Positions 51,407 to 60,433 of a DNA stretch of 64,000 nt are shown piece by piece (positions within the stretch are counted from its first letter, which is position 1; each line of letters opens with the position of its first letter). Made by a program: the position numbers and the translations under genes. A model generated the notes under the pieces. It was not told where the DNA came from, ran no database searches, and saw only the letters and a list, made by a program, of their open reading frames with translations. Origin of the DNA: Bryobacteraceae bacterium (GTDB taxonomy: Bacteria; Acidobacteriota; Terriglobia; Bryobacterales; Bryobacteraceae). The stretch is from contig JARKOC010000371.1 of assembly GCA_029975915.1 (NCBI GenBank), forward strand, positions 124,001 to 188,000, in the 5' to 3' direction.

Positions 51407-52672
51407 TTACTGCTGCTTCAGGATCTCGACGCCTGCCTTTTTGCTGCTCTTGAAGAGCGAATAGATCGTTCCGTCGCTATCCACCCAGGCCCAGCTTTCA
51501 GTGTGCTCGGGAACCGACATCCTGATGTTGCAGACGAAGTCGCCGTTGTTGTTGTACTTGGCTATGCTTACCTTGCGCCCGGCGTTGCTCTCCATCGCAC
51601 CGCCGTAGCCGGCCTTTGTGCGCACAGTCAGGTACGCGTTCCCGCGCAGGTCGCCCGTCATGCTGTGGAAGAAGACCGACCCATCGGGGGGATCGCCGTG
51701 GGCAAAGGAAAACAGGTAGTGTCCTTCGGAATCGAACTTTTTAGTCGGGCCATAGTAGCTGTTGACGAAAACATCGTCGTTGGCGTCGAGATAGAGGCCG
51801 TGCGGAGCATTGAAATCCGCGGCCTCTGGTCCGTCCTTGCCGAACGAGGACACGAACTTACCATCGGGCTGGTAGATGTTCACCCGCATGTTATCGACAT
51901 CGGTCGTATATAGCCGGCCTTTCGAATCGAACCACAGCCCGTGGCCGCGTAGCATCATCCCCGGCCCCATCCCCTTTTCGGCGAAGATCCGGATGAACTT
52001 GCCGTCTGGCGAGAAGACCTGCAGCCGAGGCCGGTCGCCCTTCACGTCTGTCGTATAGATGTTACCCGCAGCGTCCACATGCGCGTAACGAGGCTCGGTG
52101 AACTGCCCCGCCTCACTACCTCGCCCATCCCCAATCTCGCCCACGAATTTGCCGTCCTTGGTGTAGCGGAAGACCCGGCCGGCACGTTGATCCACGATGA
52201 GCAGATAGCCCTGTTTGTCGATGCTAATGCCGTGCGGCTCGACAAGCCGTGTCCCCTTTGCTCCGATGTCCTCGCTCCATCCGCCCACCACCTTGTACTC
52301 GGGCTCGGCGCCACCAATCAGCACGGTTGCCCAGACATATTTGTTTGCCGAACCTTCCACTTCGCCGCGGATGCTGACTTCGTTCGGCGAGGGAACAGCG
52401 GCGGGCGCTCTGTACACCCCCTTGACATCAATGGTCCCCACCTGGGGATTGCCGCCGGGAATCTCATTCACCGTCCACTTGACGCTCCTCGGAGCCTCGG
52501 CTCCCATCAGGCGGGTGGCGAGAATGACAGCTTTGAATTGCTGCTGGGCGCCAGGGGCCAGCCGCACGATTGAAGGCTTGATCACCGCACGGTGGTACCT
52601 CGACGGCGTTTGAGGGAACGCAGCCACCGCGAAGAGGGCCAAGATGGTCGAGTTTTTGAATAACCGAGTCAT
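51407..52672 (-). CDS. Exported NHL-repeat beta-propeller protein
   Basis: A 421-residue protein with a signal peptide (about 1-20, MTRLFKNSTILALFAVAAF). Residues about 25-115 look like an immunoglobulin-like sandwich, and about 120-400 hold NHL repeats with recurring VDAAGNIYTTD / DSKGRLYTTD type signatures (six-bladed propeller). Such proteins bind ligands or act as lyases; no specific activity is evident. GGAGG precedes the ATG. It is divergent from the tricorn-like protease across a 198-nt gap. Confidence 0.85.
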   Translation of the reverse strand: MTRLFKNSTILALFAVAAFPQTPSRYHRAVIKPSIVRLAPGAQQQFKAVILATRLMGAEAPRSVKWTVNEIPGGNPQVGTIDVKGVYRAPAAVPSPNEVSIRGEVEGSANKYVWATVLIGGAEPEYKVVGGWSEDIGAKGTRLVEPHGISIDKQGYLLIVDQRAGRVFRYTKDGKFVGEIGDGRGSEAGQFTEPRYAHVDAAGNIYTTDVKGDRPRLQVFSPDGKFIRIFAEKGMGPGMMLRGHGLWFDSKGRLYTTDVDNMRVNIYQPDGKFVSSFGKDGPEAADFNAPHGLYLDANDDVFVNSYYGPTKKFDSEGHYLFSFAHGDPPDGSVFFHSMTGDLRGNAYLTVRTKAGYGGAMESNAGRKVSIAKYNNNGDFVCNIRMSVPEHTESWAWVDSDGTIYSLFKSSKKAGVEILKQQ

Positions 52673-52842
52673 GAATCCGATCCTCCGTTCCAGGAAGTGT
52701 GCGCCCCCGATTGTATCCCAGAGCTCACCCGGATGCCGGAGTTGCGCCTTGGACCGCCTGAGGCGGAGCAGCGTTCAGTGGCCGTCCGCACATCGACGTG
52801 TAAATTGTCCGGCTTCCGCCACCTTTCGCCGCCACGCCCGGA

Positions 52843-52848
52843 TATACT
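52843..52848 (+). promoter_or_regulatory. -10 element of the tricorn-like protease gene
   Basis: TATACT, 22 nt before the GTG at 52871, with AAGGA in between as a ribosome-binding site. No good -35 box is seen. Confidence 0.35.
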
Positions 52849-52870
52849 CGCAGACTAAGGACCCTCCATC

Positions 52871-55800
52871 GTGATCACCAGACTCACCCTTGCCATTGCC
52901 CTGCTGGCAGTTTCCGTTTTCGGCGCCGACGGGCCATCGATCTACCGCAATCCCGCCATTTCAAAGACTTCGATTGTCTTTGAACACGCCAGCGATCTCT
53001 GGTTGGCGCCGCGTTCGGGAGGAACGGCGATCCGGCTGACCTCCGGCCCGGGAATCGAGACTCAACCTGTTTTCTCGCCCGACGGCTCGCAGATCGCGTT
53101 CACAGGAGAGTACGACGGCAACGTGGACGTCTACACCATCCCGGCGGCAGGCGGTGTCCCCAAGCGTGTCACCTACCACCCGTCGGCCGATACGGCGCTC
53201 GGCTGGACTCCGGATGGGAAGCGGATCCTGTTCACCTCCAACCGCGCCTCCTCCCAGTTCACAAGCCAATTGTTCACAATTTCGCCGGACGGCGGTCCGG
53301 AGGAACGGCTCCCGCTCCCCATTGGTTATGAGGGTGCGTACTCACCAGATGGCGCCCAGATCGCGTACGTCCCCATGCGGCGGGCCTTCAACGTCTGGAA
53401 ACGATATCGAGGCGGGACGACCACGCCGGTGTGGATCGCCGACCTGGCGACATCGAAGGTGGAGAAACTCCCGCGCCCCAACTCCAACGACTTCAACCCG
53501 ATGTGGACGGGCGGCAAAGTCTGGTTCCTGTCGGACCGGGAAGGACCCGTCACGCTTTTCTCCTACGACCCGAAATCCAAGCGTGTTGTGCGTGCAGTTG
53601 AGAACAAGGGCCTAGATTTCAAGTCCGCCGGCGCGGCGAGCGACGCCATCGCTCTTGAGCGGTTCGGATCCATTCACATCTACGATCTGAAATCGGGCAA
53701 ACTGGCCCCGGTCGCCATCACCGTCTCCGGCGACATGCCCGAGGTCCGCGAACGGCTGGTGAACGTCTCCTCCCGGTTGCGCGGGGCCGGCATTTCGCCG
53801 TCAGGGGCCAGGGCCGTGTTCGAAGCCCGCGGCGAGATCCTCACCGTCCCTGCCGAAAAAGGCGATCCGCGCAACATCACTAACACGACTGGCGTGATGG
53901 AGCGAGATCCCGCCTGGTCGCCCGACGGCCAGTCGATCGCATACTTCTCGGACGCCTCGGGCGAATACGAACTGCACATCGCCCCGCAGAACGGCGTTGG
54001 AGAGGTGAAGAAGGTCAAGCTGGATGCCAAGCCGACTTTCTATTCCACGCCCCGCTGGTCACCGGATTCGAAGAAGATCGCTTACCTGGACGCGCACATG
54101 GCCCTGTGGTACGTCGATGTCTCGACGGCGGGCGCAGCGCCGGTGAAAGTCGACAAAAACCGCTATTGGGGACGCAGTTCCCAGCTTGCCGCCAGTTGGT
54201 CGCCTGATTCGAAGTGGATCGCCTACACCAAGTCGTTGCCCAACTACCTCGGGGCCATCCACCTGTTCTCGATCGAGTCGGGCAAGACAACCCAGTTTAC
54301 CGACGGAATGAGCGACGCAGCCCACCCGGTGTTCGATGCCGGGGGCAAGTTCCTGTACTTCACCGCTTCCACCGACTCTGGCGCCTCGCTGCAGCCCGAC
54401 ATCCATTCCGCGGCTCATCCGACATCCCGGTCGATCTACCTGGCCGTCCTCACCAAGGACGAGCCCTCGCCATTTGCTCCGGAAAGCGACGAAGAAAAGC
54501 CCGCCGCCAAGACCGCCGATGCCGCGAAGCCAGCCGGCGAAGCGAAGCCTGCCGAGGAGGCCAAGCCGGCTGAAGGGGCGAAGCCCGCGGCCGAGGCGAA
54601 ACCTGTTGTTGGCGCCAAGCCGGCTGCGCCGGCCAAGCCGGTGGAGGTGAAGATCGACTTTGACAACATTCTTCAGCGCGTCCTCGCTGTGCCGATGCCC
54701 GCGCGACGATATGTGGAACTCCAGGTGGGCAAGGCCGGGACACTGATCGCCATGGAATCGCAGTCGTTCCTGTTCAGCGGAGGAGGCCAGAGCGGAGCGA
54801 CGGTCCACCGCTTCGATCTGAAGGCGCGCCGGGCGGACGTTGTCGCTGGGGGCGTCTCCTATTTCCAGATGTCAGCCGGCGGCGAGAAGTACCTCGTTCG
54901 ACGCGGAACGAATTGGTCTATTGCCACGCTGCGGCCGATTCCCCCGGCCGGGGCGCCGGCGACGCCGCCCAGTCCAGCGGCTAACGCCGGCGGGCAGAAT
55001 CTGAACACGGCGAATCTGGAAGTCCGGGTCAACCCGCGCGATGAATGGCCACAAATGTACCGTGAAGCCTGGCGTGTGCAGCGCGAGTTCTTCTATGATC
55101 CGGCGCTGCATGGCGTCGATATTGAAGCCACGTCGAAGAAGTACGAGCCCTATGTCGCCAATGTGAACTCGCGCCGCGATCTCAACTATGTGTTCGCCGA
55201 CATGATGGGCGAGGTCACCGCGGGCCACCTGGGTGTCGGCGGCGGCGATACGCCAGAGGTGAAGCGCGTCGCCACCGGGCTGCTCGGCGCGGACTATGAA
55301 GTCGCGAATGGCCGATACCGTTTCGCCCGGATCTACAACGGCGAGAACTGGGACCCGCAGATGCGCGCGCCACTCACCCAACCGGGGGTGAACGTCAACG
55401 CCGGCGACTATTTGCTGGCCGTCAACGGGCGGAACCTGACCTCTGCCGACAGTCTCTACCGGTTCTTTGAAGCCACCTCCGGCAAGCAGACCGTGATCCG
55501 CGTCGGCGCGAATCCCAATGGTGACGGCGCGCGTGACGTGACCGTCGTCCCGGTTCCGAACGAGTTCGGCCTGCGGAACCTGGCTTGGATCGAAGGCAAC
55601 CGCCGCAAGGTGGACCAAATGACCAACGGCCGCGTCGCTTACATCTACATGCCAGATACCTCGATGGGTGGATATAGGAATTTCAACCGCTACTTCTACG
55701 CCCAGGTTGGCAAAGACGCCGCCATCATCGACGAGCGATATAACGGCGGAGGCGCGCTGGCCACAGATATCGTAGAGATGCTTACCCGCAAGCATCTGAG

Positions 55801-56281
55801 TAATGTCGCTACTCGTGACGGCGAGGACGAACAGCAGCCGCAGGGAGCCATTTTTGGCCCAAAGATCATGCTGATCAATGAGTTTGCCGGATCGGGAGGC
55901 GACGCCATGCCGTGGTATTTCCGGCGCGCAGGGGCAGGGAAGCTGCTCGGCAAGCGCACGTGGGGCGGACTGATCGGCCGGGCCGGGGCGCCATCACTCA
56001 TGGACGGCGGCATGGTGAGCGCGCCAAGCTCCGGCGTATGGGACCCGGCAACCTCGAAGTGGATCGCCGAGAACGTCGGCGTTGAACCCGACATCGAAGT
56101 TGAGAACGAGCCCGATCTGGTCCGCCAGGGCAAGGACCCGCAACTTGAGAAGGCGGTCGAACTGATCATGGCTGAGCTGGCGAAGAATCCGCCCAGCAAA
56201 GCCAAGCGGCCGGCCTATCCGAACTACCAGAAGCCCGGCGGCGTGCCGGGCCCCGACACGGCGAACTCGACGCGGCGCTGA
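52871..56281 (+). CDS. Tricorn-like S41 protease with WD-type propellers and PDZ domain
   Basis: A 1136-residue protein with signal peptide (about 1-19), unlike the cytoplasmic archaeal enzyme. Residues 25-510 form two TolB/WD-like beta-propellers (SPDGSQIAFTGEYDGNVDVY, SPDSKWIAYTKSLP). A Lys/Pro/Glu-rich linker (about 530-595) follows, then the core and PDZ domains (about 700-900) and the S41 catalytic domain, where NEFAGSGGD holds nucleophile Ser1008. It should digest peptides in the periplasm. The GTG start is in family register. It is divergent from the NHL gene and followed after 145 nt by the aminotransferase. Confidence 0.93.
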   Translation: MITRLTLAIALLAVSVFGADGPSIYRNPAISKTSIVFEHASDLWLAPRSGGTAIRLTSGPGIETQPVFSPDGSQIAFTGEYDGNVDVYTIPAAGGVPKRVTYHPSADTALGWTPDGKRILFTSNRASSQFTSQLFTISPDGGPEERLPLPIGYEGAYSPDGAQIAYVPMRRAFNVWKRYRGGTTTPVWIADLATSKVEKLPRPNSNDFNPMWTGGKVWFLSDREGPVTLFSYDPKSKRVVRAVENKGLDFKSAGAASDAIALERFGSIHIYDLKSGKLAPVAITVSGDMPEVRERLVNVSSRLRGAGISPSGARAVFEARGEILTVPAEKGDPRNITNTTGVMERDPAWSPDGQSIAYFSDASGEYELHIAPQNGVGEVKKVKLDAKPTFYSTPRWSPDSKKIAYLDAHMALWYVDVSTAGAAPVKVDKNRYWGRSSQLAASWSPDSKWIAYTKSLPNYLGAIHLFSIESGKTTQFTDGMSDAAHPVFDAGGKFLYFTASTDSGASLQPDIHSAAHPTSRSIYLAVLTKDEPSPFAPESDEEKPAAKTADAAKPAGEAKPAEEAKPAEGAKPAAEAKPVVGAKPAAPAKPVEVKIDFDNILQRVLAVPMPARRYVELQVGKAGTLIAMESQSFLFSGGGQSGATVHRFDLKARRADVVAGGVSYFQMSAGGEKYLVRRGTNWSIATLRPIPPAGAPATPPSPAANAGGQNLNTANLEVRVNPRDEWPQMYREAWRVQREFFYDPALHGVDIEATSKKYEPYVANVNSRRDLNYVFADMMGEVTAGHLGVGGGDTPEVKRVATGLLGADYEVANGRYRFARIYNGENWDPQMRAPLTQPGVNVNAGDYLLAVNGRNLTSADSLYRFFEATSGKQTVIRVGANPNGDGARDVTVVPVPNEFGLRNLAWIEGNRRKVDQMTNGRVAYIYMPDTSMGGYRNFNRYFYAQVGKDAAIIDERYNGGGALATDIVEMLTRKHLSNVATRDGEDEQQPQGAIFGPKIMLINEFAGSGGDAMPWYFRRAGAGKLLGKRTWGGLIGRAGAPSLMDGGMVSAPSSGVWDPATSKWIAENVGVEPDIEVENEPDLVRQGKDPQLEKAVELIMAELAKNPPSKAKRPAYPNYQKPGGVPGPDTANSTRR
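54517..54645 (+). repeat. Imperfect AKPAE-type repeat encoding a linker
   Basis: About seven degenerate 18-base units inside the tricorn-like gene, coding for repeats of the form AKPAGE, AKPAEE, AKPAEG, AKPAAE, AKPVVG, AKPAAP, AKPVEV. A flexible, charged, proline-rich spacer between the propellers and the protease core is likely. Copy number could vary among strains. Confidence 0.7.
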
Positions 56282-56336
56282 CCATGCTCGATTGCCCAGG
56301 CCGGCAGAACAATCTTTCGCCGGGGTGAAGATTCAC

Positions 56337-56373
56337 TTGATCGTACAGTCGGGTTAGGACAAAATGGTCCTAA
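56337..56373 (+). promoter_or_regulatory. Promoter with overlapping dyad operator, aminotransferase-pckA operon
   Basis: TTGATC (56337-56342), 17 nt, CAAAAT (56360-56365) form a promoter with normal spacing. A 20-bp dyad, TTAGGAC-AAAATG-GTCCTAA (56354-56373), covers the -10 box. Binding of a dimer would block initiation. The half-site spacing is like that of several winged-helix repressors (Rrf2 or others); the regulator is not in the window. Confidence 0.45.
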
Positions 56374-56426
56374 TCCTCAGTCGCCGGGGCAGGGTGAATT
56401 CAGCCACTGGGTGAAAGGTGTTGGAA

Positions 56427-57644
56427 ATGAACTTGAGTCAGCTAGCCCGAACCATACATGAATCAGCCACACTGAAGCTGAATCAGACCGCCGCGCAACT
56501 TCGTGATAAAGGTGAACCCGTAATTCACCTGGGCGGCGGCGAACCGAAATCAAAGACGCCGATCGACGCAATCGTCGCCTGCACCGGCGTGCTGAATTCG
56601 GGCGACATCAAGTACACTCCCGTCGATGGCATCCCCGCGTTGAAGAAGGCGATCATCCGATACACCGAGGAGCATTACAGCCGGGTGGTGAAGCCGCTGA
56701 ACGTCATCGCGTCGTCGGGCGCCAAGCAGTCCATCATGGTTCTGCTGCACGCGATCCTCGACCCGAAAGACGAGGTCATCTTCCCGGCTCCATACTGGGT
56801 CAGCTACCCGGAGATGGTGAAGCTGGCCGGCGGGGTTCCGGTGGTGGTGAGGGCGGAAGACGGCTCATTCACGCCGACGATTGAGGAGTTCGAAGCGGCG
56901 ATGGGCAGCTACACCAAGGCCGTCATCCTGAACTCTCCGAACAATCCCTCAGGGGTCATGTACTCGCCGGAGTTCGTCGCCGAACTGGTGCAGTTGTGCG
57001 AGAAGCGCGACCTCTGGCTGATCATGGACGATACCTATAACCGTCTGGTCTTCGATGGCCGGCAGCCGGTGAACTGCTACGAATACACCAAGACCGACAT
57101 CGACCAGTCGAAAATGGTTGTCATCAACTGCGTCTCCAAGATGTATGCGATGACCGGGTTCCGTATCGGGTGGGCGGTTGGCAACAAGGAGGTGGTTCAG
57201 GCCATGACCACGATCCAGAGCCAACAGACATCGAGTCCGGCCACGCCGTCCCAATGGGCGGCGGTCGGGGCGCTGAACGGAGTCCAGTCTTCCATCGACT
57301 CGCTGCGCCTGACTCTCGAAAACAACCGGAACATCCTAATGGACCATTTCAGGGCGTTTCCGGGCGTGAAGGTCACTTGCCCCCACGGCGCATTCTACAC
57401 ATTCCCGGACTTCAGCGCCTACTACAAGGATTCACAAAAACTCTCCGAGTTTCTTCTCGAGAAGGTCCGCGTCGTGACCGTACCCGGCAAGGAATTTGGC
57501 CTGGAAGGACATCTCCGGATCAGCTTCTGCGGAGGCGCGAAGGAGACGTCCGAAGGAATCGAAAGAATCCGCTGGGCGCTGGACCCGACCTCGCCAAATG
57601 AACTCTATCTCGGCGACCGCCGCCTGGTGCGCGACTGGATGTAA
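56427..57644 (+). CDS. PLP-dependent aminotransferase, aspartate aminotransferase type (class I)
   Basis: A 405-residue cytoplasmic enzyme of fold type I. The PLP lysine is Lys238 in NCVSKMYAMTGFRIGW; NSPNNPSG (about residue 169-176) and the Asp/Tyr pair in MDDTYNRLVFDG are conserved. Subgroup Ib aspartate aminotransferases look like this, but substrate range is not fixed by sequence. The ATG at 56427 is preferred to the GTG at 56418 for its family N-terminus. pckA follows after 12 nt, so oxaloacetate made from aspartate could go straight to PEP. Confidence 0.88.
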   Translation: MNLSQLARTIHESATLKLNQTAAQLRDKGEPVIHLGGGEPKSKTPIDAIVACTGVLNSGDIKYTPVDGIPALKKAIIRYTEEHYSRVVKPLNVIASSGAKQSIMVLLHAILDPKDEVIFPAPYWVSYPEMVKLAGGVPVVVRAEDGSFTPTIEEFEAAMGSYTKAVILNSPNNPSGVMYSPEFVAELVQLCEKRDLWLIMDDTYNRLVFDGRQPVNCYEYTKTDIDQSKMVVINCVSKMYAMTGFRIGWAVGNKEVVQAMTTIQSQQTSSPATPSQWAAVGALNGVQSSIDSLRLTLENNRNILMDHFRAFPGVKVTCPHGAFYTFPDFSAYYKDSQKLSEFLLEKVRVVTVPGKEFGLEGHLRISFCGGAKETSEGIERIRWALDPTSPNELYLGDRRLVRDWM

Positions 57645-57656
57645 GGAGCCATCCCA

Positions 57657-59309
57657 ATGAATATTTACTCCGACATCCCTACACCGGGCCTAAAGGAAGC
57701 CTCGCAAGCGGCTTCGATCTACGGCTTAGAAAACCACGGACTGCGCAATCTAAAATGCGTCTACTGGAACCTCTCCGCCGCCGCGCTCTACGAAGAGGCT
57801 GTCTGCCGCGGTGAAGGCTGGATTGCCGAAGAAGGGCCGTTCATCGTTCACACAGGCAAGCATACAGCCCGCGCCGCGGCCGACAAGTTTCTGGTCCGCG
57901 AGGACTCCTGCGAGGAATGGATCTGGTGGGGCACCCACAACCGGCCGTTTGCGGCGGACGCTTTCAACATGCTGCTGGCGCGCGTCCTGGGCTACCTCCA
58001 GGGCCGCGACATTTTCGTGCAGGATTGCTTCGCCGGCTCCGACCCAGACTACCGTATGCCCGTCCGCATCATCACCGAACAGGCCTGGCAGAGCCTGTTC
58101 GCCAGGACAATGTTCATCAAACCCGAGACTTTGGACGCGGCGCGGAAACACGTGCCCGAGTTCACCGTGATTGTCGCGCCGGGATTTAACGCCAGCCCGC
58201 TGATTGATTCTTCGCGGGCCGAAACGGTGATCGTTCTCAACATGGCATCGCGCCTGGCCGTCATCGGGGGATCCTCCTACGGCGGCGAGATCAAAAAGAC
58301 CGTCTTCACCGTGTTGAACGCTTTGCTCCCATTCCAGGATGTCCTGCCAATGCATTGCTCGGCGAATGTAGGCGAGGCAGGTGACGTGGCCATCTTTTTC
58401 GGGCTGTCGGGCACCGGCAAGACCACACTATCGGCCGACCCCCGCCGGCGCCTGATTGGTGACGACGAACACGGCTGGAGCGAATCGGGCGTGTTCAACT
58501 TCGAGGATGGCTGCTATGCCAAGATGATCCGCCTGTCGCCATCCGCCGAGCCGCAGATTCATGCATGCACCCGGCGGTTTGGCACGATCCTTGAGAATGT
58601 CGTCTTCGACCGGCGGACGCGCAAACTGGACTTGAACGACGACAAACTGACAGAGAATACTCGGGGCGCTTATCCATTGAACTTCATTGGCAACGCGCTG
58701 GAGGCCAAGAGGGCGGGCCATCCCGACAACGTCGTCTTTCTGACCTGCGATGCGTCTGGCGTGCTTCCGCCAATCTCGCGCCTGACTCCCGACCAAGCCG
58801 TTTACCACTTCATGAGCGGATACACGAGCAAGATCGCCGGGACCGAGATTGGTCTCGGCATCGAACCCGTTATCACCTTTTCGGCCTGCTTCGGCGCGCC
58901 GTTCATGGTGCACCATCCATACAAGTACGCCCAAATGCTCAAGGTGAGGATCCTGAAGCACAAGGCCAAGGTCTGGATGGTCAACACTGGATGGACTGGA
59001 GGGCCGTTTGGCATCGGGAAGAGGATCTCGATCCAGCACACCCGTGCGCTGCTTGACGCCGCGCTCAACGGCAAACTGGACGGGGTCGAATACGCAGTCG
59101 ATCCCGTCTTCGGCGTGGAGGTGCCCAAGTCGTGCGAGGGTGTCCCGTCGTCGATCCTCGATCCGGCCAACACCTGGCCGAGCCGCGAAGAGTACAACCA
59201 GCGCGTCCGCAGCCTCGCCTCCCGATTCATCGAGAACTTCGAACTTCTCTCGGGTGAAGAGGCAGGCGCCCGCGGATTGGAAGTCCACGGTCCGAAACTG
59301 CATCCGTAG
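57657..59309 (+). CDS. pckA: Phosphoenolpyruvate carboxykinase (ATP)
   Basis: Converts oxaloacetate and ATP to PEP and CO2, the entry to gluconeogenesis. The 550-residue length is normal. The kinase-1a P-loop is GLSGTGKTT with Lys255, followed by GDDEHGWSESGVFNFEDG (metal-binding Asp residues) and CFGAPFMVHHP. AAGGAG lies 8 nt before the ATG. It is the second gene of an operon with an aminotransferase. A hairpin downstream (59349-59370) may end the transcript. Confidence 0.96.
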   Translation: MNIYSDIPTPGLKEASQAASIYGLENHGLRNLKCVYWNLSAAALYEEAVCRGEGWIAEEGPFIVHTGKHTARAAADKFLVREDSCEEWIWWGTHNRPFAADAFNMLLARVLGYLQGRDIFVQDCFAGSDPDYRMPVRIITEQAWQSLFARTMFIKPETLDAARKHVPEFTVIVAPGFNASPLIDSSRAETVIVLNMASRLAVIGGSSYGGEIKKTVFTVLNALLPFQDVLPMHCSANVGEAGDVAIFFGLSGTGKTTLSADPRRRLIGDDEHGWSESGVFNFEDGCYAKMIRLSPSAEPQIHACTRRFGTILENVVFDRRTRKLDLNDDKLTENTRGAYPLNFIGNALEAKRAGHPDNVVFLTCDASGVLPPISRLTPDQAVYHFMSGYTSKIAGTEIGLGIEPVITFSACFGAPFMVHHPYKYAQMLKVRILKHKAKVWMVNTGWTGGPFGIGKRISIQHTRALLDAALNGKLDGVEYAVDPVFGVEVPKSCEGVPSSILDPANTWPSREEYNQRVRSLASRFIENFELLSGEEAGARGLEVHGPKLHP

Positions 59310-59348
59310 GACAAGACTACCTTACTGGCTTTCTTCAACTGAATCAGG

Positions 59349-59375
59349 ACGGGCCACCTTAGAGGCCCGTTCTCA
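59349..59375. terminator. Hairpin downstream of pckA
   Basis: ACGGGCC (59349-59355) pairs with GGCCCGT (59364-59370) around an 8-nt loop, followed on the plus strand by TCTCACC. The T tract is poor, so termination efficiency is doubtful. The TAA of the minus-strand remnant lies in the loop. Confidence 0.35.
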
Positions 59376-59535
59376 CCCAGCGGAAGCCGATATCGCCGTA
59401 ACGGTGATCAAGTTGGACAGGAATGCCGTAGCCAACACTCAGCCCAATAAGCGGAGACGGTGGACGGCTCGGGCCGCCATTAATGTTTTCGCACGACACC
59501 CACGAGGCTCCCCGGCGGCGGGCGCCTGGCGCGGG
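59359..59535 (-). pseudogene. Possible C-terminal remnant of a formylglycine-generating-enzyme (SUMF1) protein
   Basis: The last 50 codons of a short minus-strand open frame read RRRGASW, then about 37 residues, then HRYGDIGFRWVR and a stop. RGGSW followed by GFR-V at this distance is the end signature of FGE-sulfatase (SUMF1) domains. Nothing upstream resembles the rest of the enzyme, whose usual length is 250 or more residues, so this would be a truncated, non-functional piece. The match is short and I made it by eye. Confidence 0.3.
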
Positions 59536-59702
59536 TGAGATATCGGACCTCACTACTTTTTTATTCTTCACGTGACAACTAAAGTGGAAGCGTTCACTTC
59601 TCCTATTGGGCAACCGAAATAGTCCGGTCCAGGCTTGGGGCGCGCCGGGCTTAGGTGAAGTCCGGTAATCTGGGAGTGCCGCGCAGTTGGAATCGAACAG
59701 TA

Positions 59703-60359
59703 ATGAGATACAGCAGACCCGATCTTAGGTTTGGGAAGTTCGCCCTGGCAATCATGTTCATAACCGGTTCGATGGCGCAGGCCCAGGATGCGACGAGCGG
59801 GTGGAAGCCGATGTTCGATGGCCGCACACTCGAAGGCTGGGCAGAGACGCCGTTTTCAGGCAAGGGGAAAGTGGAGATATCGGGCGGCGCGATCGTCCTG
59901 ATGCCCGGCGGACCGCTGACGGGCGTGAATTGGGCAGGCGAGTTTCCCAAGGCGGGCTATGAGATCCGGTGGGAGGCGCGGCGGGTGCAAGGCAATGATT
60001 TCTTTTCGAGCCTCACATTCCCGGTCGGCGATTCCTTTGCGACGTGGGTGACCGGCGGATGGGGCGGCGATATCGTGGGGATGTCGAGCATCGACGGCTG
60101 GGACGCGTCTGAAAACGAGACGCGGTCGTATTTCAACTTCGAGAATGGGCGCTGGTATGGATTCCGGCTGGAGGTAAGGCCGGACAGGGTGAAGGCGGCC
60201 ATTGACGGGCAGACAGTCTTCGACGTGAACATCGAAGGAAGGGAGATCAGCCTGCGGCGGGGTGAGATCAGCCGTTCCACTCCGCTGGGATTTGCCGCAT
60301 ACGCAACGCGGGGCGAGATCCGGAAGATCGAGTACAGAGCGTTAGCCCCAGGGCGCTGA
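59703..60359 (+). CDS. Exported DUF1080 protein, probable 3-keto-disaccharide hydrolase
   Basis: A 218-residue single-domain protein with signal peptide (about 1-28, ending MAQAQ). WKPMFDGRTLEGW opens the domain, the conserved start of the 3-keto-disaccharide hydrolase family (PF06439, concanavalin-like sandwich), and FRLEVRPDRVKAAIDGQ with LRRGEISRSTPLGFAAY ends it. Members cleave 3-keto-glycosides made by Gfo/Idh oxidoreductases. One such oxidoreductase lies convergently next door. The ATG at 59703 is chosen because the longer frame to 59655 lacks a signal peptide. Confidence 0.85.
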   Translation: MRYSRPDLRFGKFALAIMFITGSMAQAQDATSGWKPMFDGRTLEGWAETPFSGKGKVEISGGAIVLMPGGPLTGVNWAGEFPKAGYEIRWEARRVQGNDFFSSLTFPVGDSFATWVTGGWGGDIVGMSSIDGWDASENETRSYFNFENGRWYGFRLEVRPDRVKAAIDGQTVFDVNIEGREISLRRGEISRSTPLGFAAYATRGEIRKIEYRALAPGR

Positions 60360-60376
60360 AGCCAGTACCGCCCGCA

Positions 60377-60420
60377 GAAAGCGCCCCGCCCAAGATCCGG
60401 GCGCGGGGCGCTTTCGTTTG
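60377..60420 (+). terminator. Bidirectional intrinsic terminator
   Basis: GAAAGCGCCCCG..CCC (60377-60391) pairs with GGGCGCGGGGCGCTTTC (60399-60415) with a 2-nt bulge and a 7-nt loop. GTTTG follows on the plus strand; on the minus strand the base of the stem ends in CTTTC. It lies between the convergent DUF1080 and Gfo/Idh genes and probably serves both. Confidence 0.75.
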
Positions 60421-60433
60421 GCTGCCAAGCGGA

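Larger units (their letters stand above)
59310..59702. other. 393-nt intergenic region with a degenerate gene fragment
   Basis: Between pckA and the DUF1080 gene. The only recognisable contents are the pckA-distal hairpin, a short FGE-like remnant on the minus strand (59359-59535) and no tRNA, repeat or clear promoter apart from TAATCT some 35 nt before the DUF1080 start. Confidence 0.5.
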
